Assembly (NCBI GenBank): GCA_030704615.1
Contig: CM060734.1
Span: 41,680,042 to 41,744,041 of the forward strand
Length of the DNA stretch: 64,000 bases
Source of the DNA: Takakia lepidozioides
Lineage: Eukaryota; Streptophyta; Takakiopsida; Takakiales; Takakiaceae
Reading direction: 5' to 3'
Every line of letters begins with the position of its first letter. Within the stretch, counting starts at the first letter, position 1. Below the pieces are notes generated by a model, which saw only the letters and a program-made list of their open reading frames with translations, made no database searches and had not been told where the DNA came from. Shown here one piece after another: positions 25,037-37,918 of the stretch. The position numbers and the translations under genes are program-made.

Positions 25037-27955
25037 AGCATGGATAGATTGTACTCATAAGACGTTGTTTGCCGTAGCCTTGTGGCCATTGACCCCGCGC
25101 CCAGTTTGAGCGGAAACAAAAGGGACGGAACCTACCTCTGTCAGGGGCTGACGTTGGTAGTAAGACTTACCTTCATATAAAGAATTAATCCGGGTTTTCC
25201 AGATATCCTCTAGAAATCCCTTCACACAAGCATCAATCTGCTGTGTGTGATTTGCCCAAAAACTAGGCCTCAGGAGGGTTCTCTTGATAGATTTGAAGAG
25301 AGCGTCTCTTTGGTGAGAGAACCCCGGACACTGTATCAGAAAATGAATACTGTCTTCAGGTTGCCCACACAACGGGCAATTGCACTCTCCCTTTCCTCTC
25401 TGCTTCTGTTTGCTGTTCAAAGGTAGGCTTCCTGCCCTGAGTTTAAATTTCAGTCTAGTGCCGAGAGTGGGTAGACCCTTGAGGTCATCCAAGATGTCCT
25501 CCCCCATGTCACTGACTGGAAACAAGTTCAGGGAAGTTTTCTGCCTAACTTCATTTTCATCAGACAATCTCGTGGCAACAGACATGGCTCTGGACACTAC
25601 AGCCTCTAAGTCAGATTTATCCAGCAGCGGTTCCAGGTCCAGGTCCTTGAGAATCTCTTCTACTCTCTTCTGCCAGGACTTAGCCTGTTTGACAGGGCGG
25701 TCCTGTTTCCAAGATATAGAGTCGATTAACTTAGGATATCTGGTGTTGGACGTATGTTGCAGCTGACCAAATCTTCTGACCTTGAATTCATCTCGTCGGG
25801 AGCTTAAGGACGGAATGCCAAACTCACCCCAACAGCCACATTGGCTGTTTTGGAGCATGCTGACATACACTCCTTAAGCACCCCCGCTTGAATGGATTCT
25901 AAAGACTTAGCCTGGTTGGAGTTATCAACCCATATTGCAGATCTGTACTCCAAGGCAGGTCTAATAATGCGACAAAGCATGGTGTTCTTAACCTCAGAGT
26001 TGACCCCTCTGCAGTGGAAAACTTTAGTGAGCCCCAGAGCTTTGCCCTTGCCAGTTTGAACAACTTTCCGCATCCCAATTACAATTGGAGGAAAACTCAA
26101 TGCCCAGGTAAGTGTAGGAAGGGATCGGGATCTCTTGGCTACCCCACTGCCACTTAAGATCACTTCCTCCCTCTCCTCTGTCGTTGAATGCTACCACTGC
26201 ACATTTGCTGACATTAGCCTCTAGCCCCCAAAGATCAAAGTATCTCTTCGCGCAATCAATCAACTCCTGGAGATTGGTTGGAGTCTCCCCTATGCCTGCG
26301 AAGTCATCCGCAAACATAAGGGCTGGTATGGTGGTATCACCCACCCTTTGAGGAGCGTGATGCCACGGTAGTTCCCCGGTTCTTCTCGGTCACCCTTCTT
26401 GTGTAGATTGACAATGACCCCCTGTCGCCAGCGAAAGGGGATCTTTTCAGTCTTCCAGATAAGGTTAAAGAGGAGAACTAGGGCCTCTATCATGGGATCG
26501 CCACCGTGCTTGATAAGCTCGTTGACAATTCCATCAGGTCCACCAGCTTTATATCCGTTTAAATGTTCAATTGCTTCCACAATCTCAGAAGAACTAATGG
26601 GAGCATTATAAGCCATTGAAATATACTCCAGTTCATCAGGGCTGTTTTGAATCATAGGAACAGTTTTTCCAACTGTGTCCCTCCATTCAGCAGAAGACCC
26701 CTCACTGTTAGACCTAGAAGTTCTGCCAAGGATACTGTAGTGAGTTTCAAAGGTTTTGACAATGTCAACCGATGAAGTCACCACTGCACCTTTAGTAGTC
26801 TTCAGCGCTTGTACTTGCTGACCGTTTTTCGGCTTGTACAAACGTTGAAAGGCCAACCAGAATTTCTTGTCATTACCACCAAGGTGGTTTGAGTTTATTT
26901 CACTGTATAACTTGTCCCAGTATAATTTCTTCTGAGACCTAACAAGCTGATTGATATCTTTACGGAGCTGGTAGAGTACCTCGCCCACAATTCTCTGTTG
27001 GTTTTGAAATTGCAGCACTCTTTATAGAGGGCTCATCTCTCAGCTATCTTGAGTTTAATCTCATTGGTCCACCAATTAACAGCTCTACCGCAGACAATTA
27101 GTTTCCTCCCAATGATCTTGTCAGCCACAGAGGAAACGAAACTCTCCCAAGAGTCCACTGCTCTTTCGACTTCATTTCTTGCGTTGTCAGAGCGAGACTG
27201 AAGTTCTTGGAGCGATTGGACAAAATGAGGGAGAGCCTCTTGCAAGGCCTGGACATACTCAGCCTTGACCTCCTCATTATGGAATTTTTCTATGCGCCAC
27301 TTCCGAATCAAACATTTCACAGATCTCTTGGTGTTGGGAAAATACCTTTTGATCTCAGTCCAAACCAGGAAGTGGTCAGAGGTACCAATATCAGTTCTGT
27401 CGATCAACACATTGGCACACTGGGGAAACAAATTTTTGTCCATTATGATATAGTCCACAATGGAACGTTTCCCAGTTTGGGATTTCTCACGAGTCCACTG
27501 CACTTGGTCACCTCTTGTCCTGTTATTCAAGGTCAAAAGCTGAAGCTCTTCCAGACAGTTAATTAACCGTCTGCCATTAGAATTCAGCTCGTCCTCACCA
27601 AAAGGCCCAATGATATCGTCCTGATGGAGACCTTTGCCCACCCGGGCATTGAAGTCACCCAATAGAACCACCTGACCTTTGGCAAGGAACGAAGCACAGT
27701 CCAGCTTTACATGTTCGAAGGCTTTGTCTGCGTCAACACTAAGGGTCCCCTCTGTGGGCATGTATACACACCCCACAAAGAGGTCCTTCGTATTCACGCC
27801 CTTCAGATTCAGAGATACTATGCTCATACCTCAAACCCTTGTTGATAATTTCACAATTATCAAACAAGAAATCGAGGACAAAGAATCCAACCCCTTTTTG
27901 GCCGCGTTTGGCAGAGGCAGCCTTGAGAGTACACATCTTACCCTTGAAAGCATGG
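25037..27955 (-). mobile_element. LINE retrotransposon copy 1: endonuclease and RT remnants, internally deleted
   Basis: Minus-strand pieces, 5' to 3': an APE-type endonuclease (27936 to about 27033) with LLGDFNARVG, NRTRGDQVQWTR, RSIVDYIIM and TSDHFLVW; the RT fingers (27018-26341) ending NYRGITLL; FADD at about 26300; and a C-terminal region with CPLCGQPEDSIHFLIQC, a CCHC finger. Compared with copy 2, about 447 bp covering the RT core (29433-29880 there) are missing here, and several frameshifts break the frame. The 5' end breaks off inside the endonuclease. It cannot move by itself. Confidence 0.9.
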
Positions 27956-28028
27956 ATAGAATGTACTCATAAGACGCTGTTTGCCGTAGCCTTGTGGCCA
28001 TTGCCCCCGCTCCCAGTTTGAGTGGAAC
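27956..28028 (-). mobile_element. Isolated 73-bp LINE 3' tail between the two LINE copies
   Basis: The segment repeats the last bases of the LINE (GTACTCATAAGAC, TTTGCCGTAGCCTTGTGGCC, CCAGTTTGAG) and nothing else. It is either a very short truncated insertion or the trace of slippage at the 3' end during target-primed reverse transcription. Confidence 0.75.
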
Positions 28029-30782
28029 ACAAAGCATGGATAGATTGTACTCATAAGACGTTGTTTGCCGTAGCCTTGTGGCCATTGACCCCGCGCCCAG
28101 TTTGAGCGGGAACAAAAGGGACAGAACCTACCTCTGTCAGGGGCTGACGTTGGTAGTAAGACTTACCTCCATATAAAGAATTAATCCGGGTATTCCAGAT
28201 ATCCTCTAGAAATCCCTTCACACAAGCATCAATCTGCTGTGTGTGATTTGCCCAAAAACTAGGCCTCAGGAGGGCCTGGGCTTTTGGCTCAGCCTCGAGA
28301 CTTTCAAAGTTGGTAAACTGGGGTACAGGCACAATTCCCTTAATAGATTTGAAGAGAGCGTCACTTTGGTGAGAGAACCCCGGACAGTGTATCAGAAAAT
28401 GAATACTGTCTTCAGATTGCCCACACAACGGGCAATTGCACTCTCCCTTTCCTCTCTGCTTCTGTTTGCTGTTCAAAGGTAGGCTTCCTGCCCTGAGTTT
28501 AAATTTCAGTCTAGTGCCGAGAGTGGGTAGACCCTTGAGGTCATCCAAGATGTCCTCCCCCATGTCACAGACTGGAAACAAGTTCAGGGAAGTTTTCTGC
28601 CTAACTTCATTTTCATCAGACAATCTCATGGCAACAGACATGGCTGAGGACACTAAAGCCTCTAAGTCAGATTTATCCAGCAGGGTCAAGACTTGCGGAT
28701 CCAGGTCCAGGTCCTTGAGGATCTCTTCTACTCTCTTCTGCCAGGACTTAGCCTGTTTGACAGGGCGGTCCTGTTTCCAAGATATAGAGTAGATTAACTT
28801 AGGATATCTGGTGTTGGGCATATGTTGCAGCTGACCCCACCATCTGACCTTGAATTCATCTCGTCGGGAGCTTAAGGACGGGACGCCAAACTCACCCCGA
28901 ACAGCCACATTGGCTGTTTTGGAGCATGCTGACATACACTCCTTAAGCACCCCCACTTGAATGGATTCTAGAGACTTAGCCTGGTTGGAGTTATCAACCC
29001 ATATAGCAGATCCGTACTCCAAGGCAGGTCTAATAACGCGACAAAGCATGGTTTTCTTAACCTCAGAGTTGACCCCTCTGCAGTGGAAAAATTTAGTGAG
29101 CCCCAGAGCTTTGCCCTTGCCAGTTTGAACAACTTTCCGGATATGTGCATCCCAATTACAATTGGAGGAGAACTCAACGCCCAGGTAAGTGTAGGAAGGG
29201 AGGACTGGGATCTCTTGGCTACCCCACTGCCACTTAAGATCACTTCCTCCCTCTCCTCTGTCGTTGAATGCTACCACTGCACATTTGCTGACATTAGCCT
29301 TTAGCCCCCAAAGATCAAAGTATCTCTTCGCGCAATCAATCAACTCCTGGAGATTGGTTGGAGTCTCCCCTATGCCTGCGAAGTCATCCGCAAACATAAG
29401 GGCTGGTATGGTGGTATCACCCACCCTTAACCCAAATCCCTCACTTTCCACATCCTCGAGGAGTTTATTGATGAAAACATTGAAGAGCAGAGGGGAGAGA
29501 GTACATCCTTGAGCTACACCTTGGTCTATGTCAAAGAAGTTGGACTTCTGTCCATTAACAGTGACACAGCTTTTGGTGTGAGCATACAAGTTGTGGACAA
29601 CTCTCCACATCTTTCCCTTGATCCCACAAGACCAGAGGCGGAACCATAGGCCATCTCTCCACACTGTGTCATAAGCCTTTTTGACATCCAGGAAAAAGAC
29701 ATAAGTGGGTTTCCCTTCTTTTTTCCTTCCCTGGATAATCTGACTTAGAGTGAAGATATGATCCACACAGCCCCTGTTTTGCCGAAAGCCAGCTTGGCCT
29801 TCGTGGAAACAACCTCTAGACTCCAGATCAACCTCGAGACGAGTACTTATAACTCTGCAGAATGTCTTGCCAACAGCATTGAGGAGCGTGATGCCACGGT
29901 AGTTCCCCGGTTCTTCTCTGTCACCCTTCTTGTATAGATTGACAATGACCCCCTGTCGCCAGCGAAAGGGGATCTTTTCAGTCTTCCAGATAAGGTTAAA
30001 GAGGAGAACTAGGGCCTCTATCATGGGATCGCCACCGTGCTTGATAAGCTCGTTGACAATACCATCAGGTCCACCAGCTTTATATCCGTTTAAATGTTCA
30101 ATTGCTTCCACAATCTCAGAAGAACTAATGGGAGCATTATAAGCCATTGAAATATACTCCAGTTCATCAGGGCTGTTTTGAATCATAGGAACAGTTTTTC
30201 CAACTGTGTCCCTCCATTCAGCAGAAGACCCCTCACTGTTAGACCTAGAAGTTCTGCCAAGGATACTGTAGTGAGTTTCAAAGGTTTTGACAATGTCAAC
30301 CGATGAAGTCACCACTGCACCTTTAGTAGTCTTCAGCGCTTGTACTTGCTGACCGTTTTTCGGCTTGTACAAACGTTGAAAGGCCAACCAGAATTTCTTG
30401 TCATTACCACCATGGTGGTTTGATTTTATTTCACTGTATAACTTGTCCCAGTATAATTTCTTCTGAGACCTAACAAGCTGATTGATATCTTTACGGAGCT
30501 GGTAGTACCTCGCCCACAATTCTCTGTTGGTTTCCAAATTGCAGCACTCCTTATAGAGGGCTCGTCTCTCAGCTATCTTGAGTTTAATCTCATTGGTCCA
30601 CCAATTAACTGCTCTACCACAGACAATTAGTTTCCTCCCAATGATCTTGTCAGCCACAGAGGAAACGAAACTCTCCCAAGAGTCCACTGCTCTTTCGACT
30701 TCATTTCTTGCGTTAACAGAGCGTGACTGAAGTTCTTGGAGCGATTGGACAAAATGAGGGAGAGCCTCTTGCAAGGCCTGGA
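28029..30782 (-). mobile_element. LINE retrotransposon copy 2 with an intact RT reading frame, 5'-truncated
   Basis: One uninterrupted minus-strand frame runs from unrelated flanking sequence (30963) to 28051, 970 codons, of which those up to about 30782 belong to the LINE. It has the end of the endonuclease linker (QSLQELQSRS), the RT with PVRWRQG-like entry FRWRQGVIVNLYKKGD, NYRGITLL, GFRQNRGCVDHIF, FLDVKKAYDTV, QGCTLSPLLFN and the catalytic MFADDF. A thumb and connection follow, then a C-terminal CCHC finger CPLCGQSEDSIHFLIHC. The endonuclease is cut off, so it could not start a new insertion itself, but the clean frame points to recent insertion. I see no RNase H. The clade is not certain. 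Confidence 0.92.
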
Positions 30783-33657
30783 TAGAGAAAGTAAGCAAGA
30801 AATCAAATTCATAATGTGAATGGAAAGCCCTGAGGGTCAATGCGACAGTAGAACAACACGAAAACCACACTAAAGGACCTGGAAACGAAGTGCACCATTC
30901 AGGTAAGTTGCCAAGCACTTGAGTCCTCAAAGCTGGAGGCTGAGAGGTAGGGCCATGGGACACAGTAGAGAGAGAATGTACTCATAAACGCGAGAGAGAG
31001 AGACGGAGAGAGAAAGAGATAAATTATTTTGCAGACAGAGGAGGCTTACATCCTGCTTGGGCTGGGAAGCGATAAGTGAGGTTCTTTGACAGGGGCCCCT
31101 GTCCGTGAGTGCCAATCTTGGGGTTGCCTCAGCTACTACCTGCCACTCCCAGTATATTACAATTCTTTTTGGTTTAAGACGACAACTCGTGTATTTTATC
31201 TTCAGTCACAATAGTGGTTTGTTATACAATGCATGTGGGTCCAATGTTGGCATGAATGATTAAGTACAGAGCTTTCTGAAGGCCAGCATCAATTTCATTA
31301 CAATGAAGTGTGCATCACATTACTGAAGTACTGATAGAAGCCCCATTCTTCCAGCTCTTATCCCTTCTCCCCTAACCCCAGTATTCCCCCAGCCAAATCG
31401 GGCACTCTATACAGCCCGCAAGGCTGCAACAAGGATGTAAGAAAATGCATCTCTTCAACTGCTCTTCGCAAAGAAACATAAAAAATGTTAGTCGGCCATC
31501 TAGCTCCCAGACCCAGTACTAAATGCCGTGCTTTTTTTGGCTCAATGCAAAACTGGTTTAGGATGCATGAAAAGGAGTGCCTCCTCAAGGTGAGCGGCCA
31601 AGCATTTAGACTGTTGATGCGCAACAGTACAGCAACAAAGAAAAACCAAGGAGAAAGGTAATTCTGGTCTTCAAAATTGACTTATCTGCTAATGATGAGA
31701 ACTGTGAAAAAGGAAGGAATGCAACATAACATGCTGTATCTGTCTCTGTTATATGTATATAACACAGGAAAGGGGCAAGACTTCATATTAAACCTTATAA
31801 GACAATTTTCCCAGGTACCTCAGCATTGCCGTAAAAACAGAAGCCGCAAGGACAAAAACGCCAAGACCCCTCGAAAAAACAAAAGCTCAGGCAACTAAAA
31901 CAAACTAGAAGGAAAACACTGCTGAACCACTCAACCATCCACCGTTGGACAGTTCGAAAAGCAAGAAGCAGCCCAATGAAAAGGAAAGGAGGCTGTGAAG
32001 CTACTGAGGCCCCAGTGGATATTGGAGTGTGAAGAAAGCTCAAGGTACAAAGAAAACTCACAGCATTACACATCCGAGAAGTTTGAATGCTCTCAACTAG
32101 ATTGCCTCCAAATCCTGCTGGTTCCCACACAAGCTGTTAGCTAGTTGTTCGTAGTTCACATAGAGGTAGATTCAACCAACACAGAGTTCTTCATGTCAGA
32201 GTCTCTGTCCTGCTCTTCCCCATACTTTAAGCTGATATTCTCAGCTTGACCTTGCAGATTAAGATCTTACAAACCCATGTACCTCTTCACTATCCATGTC
32301 CATATACAAAGTCAGAAAGCATACATGCTTAAGTCTTCGTTTTGTCACAGAAAGAGCAAAGAAATGAAGTTTATAACGCAAAGAGCTTATGGGACAAGAG
32401 GAGGAAATGAGATGAAATTGTGCTGTATAACGTCCGCCTATGGGACAAGAGGAGGAAGAAAGACAGATATGAATGTGAATGAAGAAGAAGGAACTTAGGT
32501 CCAAGTGAGAGAAAGGATGGTGGGGGGTGGAGACATCCCAGAAGAGAGGGAGGGAGAGATGTACTCTTGGAGATTTAACATGACCGTTGGAATAGTCCCT
32601 CCAGGAATTACCTCTGTAATAGAAGTTTAAAGTGTTGATTTGAGGCTTGGCATTGGAATTGCATTAGAAAGTATAGTGTTCATTCCAGTAGTTCTACTCT
32701 AGAGGAATGAGAAGATAGATGCAGACAGAGTAAAACAGAGGCTCAGATGCATGCAGAAACGGTTCAGCCCTGACAGCTAATCAGAAGGAATTGGCACCCA
32801 TGTTCCAAAAAGTCAAGGTGTCAGGAGCCAAGGATTGGGAACCCAGAATATATATATACTATCTGATGAGGACGAACTATGGTCGGCACCATAGACCATA
32901 AAAGCAAGAGCCGTACTAAGCTTGGTTGCTTGTTGGCCAGCCCAAGATCACCTATAGTGACACAAATTGTCCCAAGAATTGCTGGAGATAAAGAGAGAGG
33001 GCATGGTACCAAGATGTACAGACGTCTGCCAGGTACCAAGATTCAGCTTTGGAGTGCTGCTTTTGATAGTCTGCATGTGCGTACTGTGGAGGCCCTCTCT
33101 GGCCACATCCCCACTGCCATTAGCAGTGTGGCTTTCGTCAACCACCCTGCACAATCATCAAACATGTATTTCATCCAATCAGATTTATTTACTATGTGGC
33201 TGCTTCACAAATGCTGAAGCCTTGTAGCCATGAATCCTACCAGCCATGACCTTTCCACAGCTGACAATAGCTCTTTCAGCAACAAGGGGTCCCAATTAGA
33301 GGTTTGGTGTGGCTGGTCCCTCATCCTGGGAAGAAGATGGAAACGTAAGCAGGGCAAGTGCAACATATTAATCTCATTTCAAGACCAAAATGCAACTGCT
33401 TCAACATACATCACTCTCAGAATAATTTGACAAGACTTCTCTAATGGGACTTTCCAAGTTTAAAACATAAACTGACAATCATCCTGAAGAGTGAGGTGAA
33501 ATTATTCCACGGTGCTTGTGCAAGCCTTGCAATCATATACCCTATGCCAGTTCGGGAATATTGCCCAAATGATTCATATCCACTGAACCAGAAAAATACC
33601 AAAACCTACGTTGAAAGGGTGCCATGAATGACATTGGTGGAAATTGGTCAAATAAAC
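30783..33657. other. Gene-poor stretch
   Basis: 30783-30960 matches the plus-strand stretch near 20690-20800 (shared GTGGTTTTC and TGTTGTTCTACT), so it is another dispersed repeat. TGTACTCATAA at about 30973 recalls the LINE tail. Further on there are short open frames only, with no domain or RNA gene. It may be intron of the DYRK gene if the ORF at 33658 is its 5' exon. Confidence 0.4.
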
Positions 33658-34809
33658 CTAGGCAACTTCAGATGATTGAGGTGCTCTACCTCTGCAACTA
33701 CAGCTAGCCACAATAATGGAAGATTGGAAAAATTGCCTGTAGCATGCCTCAGCCTCGGTACTAATGTCAGCATCCAGTCGTCGGGCAGTCTTGATCTTCA
33801 TTCGAATTTTCTCCTCCAACTGTAGCCTCTCTGAACTGGTGAATGCACGCGCAGTATGAATTCCCATCTTCCCCTTCACCTGCAGATGCTTTCCGACCAG
33901 TGTGGATCCAATATGAGAGGAGTTTCCCATGTGCTGGGTCAATCTCCTTTCCAAGTCCCAATTATTTAGCTCCGGTTTGGTGGACCCTTCTAAACTCTGT
34001 GGCTTGTGAGACTTGAAGGATGCATCCAGCTTGATCACAGCTCCCATTGCATCACCCTCTGTCTCATTTGTCCTTTCCGTTATAGACCCCCTAATGTCCT
34101 GGGACTTTGAGTTGCTGGGAGCTGTCCCTCCTCTAGAAGTAAAGCTCCCACTTCTGTTAGAGCTGTCAGTCTGGGTTTTGTAGGTGGGCCTATAACTTCG
34201 GATGTTATCGGATGACATGGGCAAGCGAGTGGCAAGAGCAATCTGGTGTGGATTTGCAAAGTACTTCAATAGAGATTTATCTCGGCTTGAGTAGCTTCTT
34301 GACCCATTATCCCCTAAGAAAACACCTTTACCTTTGACGATTGGCATGGTGTTGATGGGTGTGCCATTGTTCGTCCAACTCAAGCGCTGGCTCCCATGTG
34401 TGATACAAGAGGTCTCTTTTAGGCTTCTCGCTGAACACTTGATTCGCTCAGTTCTGCTACTTTCAGGGGCCGTTCCAGTTCTTCCAGATAATAAAGCTTG
34501 CGGGCCTGTGAAATCTAGTTCCAAATAATACCCAACATCGTCATTGCCCCTAGTTGCCGATTCGGCTTGCTCTGCCAGGTTCCGGCGCACCTTTGCCAGA
34601 TTCAATGTGGGCAAATCGTGTCTGGCCGTGCTGACGCGCCGGCTTCTGTCACCAGAGCGAAAGGTTCCCGCAACTTTGCTTACAGCAGAGATGGCTTTTG
34701 ACGGTAGACTCTTGCTAGGCCTGCTTGATCCTGGGCGTGTACTGAAGTCGCGGCTGATTAGTGAGGTGAAATCGAACAGTTTTGTTTGGGCTGAATCTTT
34801 CCGTCTCAT
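33658..34809 (-). CDS. Serine/arginine-rich basic ORF, possible 5' exon of the DYRK gene
   Basis: 383 codons without introns, rich in Ser, Arg, Lys and Thr, with no recognised domain and an expected disordered structure (SRPSKSLPSKAISAVSK, TFRSGDRSRRVSTARHDL). The open frame extends upstream of the first ATG to about 34890, so the true start is uncertain. A consensus donor CAG|GTGAAG at 33880/33879 ends in phase 0, and the first DYRK exon I could place (24190) starts in phase 0. Plant and animal DYRKs often have long disordered N termini. If joined, the intron would be 9.7 kb and contain the LINEs. As an alternative it is a separate gene ending at 33658. Confidence 0.4.
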   Translation of the reverse strand: MRRKDSAQTKLFDFTSLISRDFSTRPGSSRPSKSLPSKAISAVSKVAGTFRSGDRSRRVSTARHDLPTLNLAKVRRNLAEQAESATRGNDDVGYYLELDFTGPQALLSGRTGTAPESSRTERIKCSARSLKETSCITHGSQRLSWTNNGTPINTMPIVKGKGVFLGDNGSRSYSSRDKSLLKYFANPHQIALATRLPMSSDNIRSYRPTYKTQTDSSNRSGSFTSRGGTAPSNSKSQDIRGSITERTNETEGDAMGAVIKLDASFKSHKPQSLEGSTKPELNNWDLERRLTQHMGNSSHIGSTLVGKHLQVKGKMGIHTARAFTSSERLQLEEKIRMKIKTARRLDADISTEAEACYRQFFQSSIIVASCSCRGRAPQSSEVA

Positions 34810-34914
34810 GTTTGAGGTTGAACTTTCCCCGAAGAAATTAGGCCACAGATTACAATGCTTCTTCTCTCGACCGACTTCGTTGTTAGTTGAGGTGTCAGAT
34901 TAACAGAACTTACC

Positions 34915-36911
34915 GTACCCGGCATGAAGAGTTCCCTGTGGAAGTTCATACATGTATAGAGATCGTCGTCTCATGGTGGTCCATCTCTGTACCAAATTGG
35001 AATGAATTTGGGCCGTGACTGAGTCTGGACGGGAAACATTGTAAGGAGCATGTATGTATGTACAGGTAATGAGCGAAGGAGAGAGGCGCAGAGAGAGTTC
35101 CTTAGAGGGGGGGGGGAGATGCAGGGAAGGAGCCCTGTTGTACGGCTCAGACAAAGAAACGGAGCTTCTGGACGGGGAGAGGAGGGCAGAGCCTCATTAG
35201 TTACTAGAGACAAACAAACAGACGAGACTGACTCGTAGAGCACTAGAGGACTATGAAGGACTGTGAAAGAGGACTTGCAGATAATGTAGATTCAGCTATA
35301 AGAGGCTCCAGAAGAGAGAAAGAGAAGGAGGGGGGGTCCGACAGAAAGATTGAAATGAAAAAGATTAAAACAACGAGAGAACCATTTTGAAGGAAACTTG
35401 CATACGGAAATCCCCTTCTGAAAACAACTGATATCAAAGTATGAGGCGCATCCGGTAGACAATTCTTGAGGAGAGAAGGGAAATAAGAGTCTTTTCATAG
35501 CAGGAAAGGGGAGGAGCGGTTAGGGTCAGAAACAACGGTTGTACCGGTCATACTTTCTATCAGGCTTGCTGGGCTAGTACAATGTTCTAGTTTTTAAGAA
35601 TCCAAGTACCAGTCTGGTGGCGTGCCACAATGTGGCGTGTACAATGTCTGGTGGCGTGTACACAGTGTTCCCAAAATTGAGAGAGAGAGTCCCTGTCGCT
35701 TGGAGAGAATTTAGGAGTTGTGCACCCAGATGACGAACCTGCTTCCAACAGGCGAACTGTACATGGAGATAGAGAAAGAAGTGCCACAGACAGACTTGCA
35801 GACAAGGAGATGCTTGAGCTTTCGCGAATTTAAAACATCTCAATTCTTGTCTCCTTAATACAACCATGGGGAACTTCAACCAAGTGGACTGGGCCCCACC
35901 GAGCCTCAAAACTCAAAACCCGACTGCAACATCATCTTGCGACATCATCTTGCGGTCGGATTTGACCATATGGAAGGAGGACCTAATAATAAGTCACCCC
36001 CAAGGCGGCCTTCCTCTGACCATTCTAATAAGATGCAGAGAAAGGTGGATGATTGCAGAAACACAACTGCACAACCGCTGTGTGCTAGATCTTCACTTGG
36101 CCAGAGCTCAGACTCCAGAGATGATTGATTATATCATACCTTGAGTCACCCCTCGCAACTTTTTACTAGCAAACGTGACAATGCTCCAATTCAGCCCTAT
36201 GTTCTTCTCGCAAGAGGGAATGTTCATCGCCTGTAGCAATTCTATGCATGGTTACAGTGGTCCCCCAGCAACCAAAGAATTGATAATAATGGAGCCAGTT
36301 GCTGAATACCGAGCTTATTTGGCATTCGAACAGCTTTCTTCCTAGTTTGATGCCACTTCACAATTGGCTTCATTCTTGGAAAAACTAGTACAAGGGTGGT
36401 GTCAATTTAGTTATGCACAAAAAAAACATAGGCACTCCCATATGTTAAAACCAGGTTAGATGGTAAGCAGAAGTGTGGGTGGAGTGGATGGCCAAATTTT
36501 CTCCACCAACCAAGTTGCACAGCTTCCCACTCTAACACTCTCAGAAAACCTGTACCTGAAAGTCATTTCTACAGGTGCATAAAGAGATGACATCCACATA
36601 CAATGAGAAAACAGAATCGTGTTCCATAACCTGTCGTCTTAATCCAACTTACACAACACTACCTACACAATACCCTGCCAGTGGTCTGTTGTATTAAGAG
36701 AGACTGCAAGCTCCAGCTAAAGCTTTGCACACCATCTGAAGAAAAATTGTGGTCCAGCATTGTGAGGCCACTTGAAGTGAGATCCATAGATTTAAAGGTA
36801 TGATTGAAATCTGTCTCGGTTTATTGCCCCACACCAGAAGGTTGAATATACCACCCAATGTGCTCCACCTGTTCAACAATGAAATCCTTCTACTATTTAA
36901 GACAACACAGC
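34915..36911. other. Spacer with a dispersed repeat
   Basis: 35905-36000 matches, in reverse complement and at roughly 70-80 percent by eye, 50890-51010 (AAAACCCGA..., CATGGAAGGAGG). A G-run lies near 35107 and a GAGAGA-rich stretch at 35070-35330, perhaps 5' UTR of the minus-strand ORF upstream. No gene supported; 36912 begins the SF3B5 3' end. Confidence 0.4.
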
Positions 36912-37918
36912 TCAATCAGCCTCCTCTCTGTCAGGAGGGAGGCCACATGGTACAAGCATTTTCTGCACAGCAAGGAAAGAAAATAATCAACAAGAGAATG
37001 CTTAGCATTTTTCTCAAAATTGGCTAGTGCTGGAGAGAAATGCTTAAGGTACTCAGCATTTACCGAAACTTACCTCTTCTCTCAGTTAAGTATACCAATC
37101 TCATCAGCCTAACCTCCCTGTGCTTAAAGAAAAATCACAAAATGCATACCATGGTGACTCGACAACTGCATAGCTGACAACAAAACCTAGCTATCTCATA
37201 AAAATGCATGTACAGAAAGCACCATCTGAAGTTTCCAGAACCCTGGCAAAAAAGACCTGCATAGATTTCAATGACCAGGATACCCATCAGACAGAAGGAC
37301 ACATGACCAGCCAACGTTCAACATCTGCACCAACTGCAGGTTGATAACAAACTGGACTTCAAACCACTGGAGGATTGCTTTACCTGCATGAAGTTGTACC
37401 GCTCCCGTCCAATGGACTCATTCTCAGCTATCGCAAAGAAGGCCAGAAGAGGTGCATGCCCGACATATGACGCATAGCTGTCTCTCTGAATGTTGACAGC
37501 CCACTCACTGTCCTCCATGAAACGGCATAGCACCATAAGATTACATTTAAAACTTGTAAATTACGCAGGAAATCAGTTGCCAAGCTTTGCTTTAATTCTG
37601 GTTGCCTTCCCCATACAGCAAAGCATATTTGCTACGAGACTATTTACAGCAGTGATACGAAAGCACAAGGCCTCAACTGCAGTCTCAAACAGCTGCCTTC
37701 CTTGCTGATGTCTAAAAGAGGGTACCCCAAAAACAAACAAGTACACAATGATCAAGAGAAGTACAATACCAAGATGGACTGTGAGAGCTATGGAGGGCAC
37801 AAGACAAAGGTGAGAAAACTTACAATCTGTTCAGATCAGCATGGCCTGTACCCACATACTTGGCTTGCAAGTGCTCAAGCTGGCTGTTGATGTTGAATCT
37901 ATCACTGGCCTGGCACAT
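36912..37918 (-). CDS. SF3B5: Splicing factor 3B subunit 5 (SF3b10)
   Basis: Three exons: 37918-37824, 37507-37384 and 36962-36912, joined in phases 2 and 0 with GT-AG introns of 316 and 421 bp, 89 aa. The product is almost the family consensus: SDRFNINSQLEHLQAKYVG, TGHADLNR, FEWAVNIQRDSYASYVGH, AIAENESIGRERYNFMQ and KMLVPCGLPPDREEAD. SF3B5 is a small helical subunit of the SF3b complex in U2 snRNP. It packs against SF3B1 and helps recognise the branch point in the nucleus. The human protein is 86 aa, so this one is full length. No single frame shows it because the exons are short. Confidence 0.95.

Noticed and set aside
27679-27972. Plus-strand ORF over the LINE endonuclease
   Set aside because: Antisense of a proven coding sequence.
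34883-34915. Splice joining an upstream exon (donor GTAAGT, 34914) to the Ser-rich ORF
   Set aside because: The phase-compatible acceptor would give an intron of only about 30 bases, too short for a plant intron.
37573-37800. Minus-strand ORF reading AVEALCFRITAVNSLVAN
   Set aside because: It lies in the SF3B5 intron 37508-37823 and has no recognised domain.
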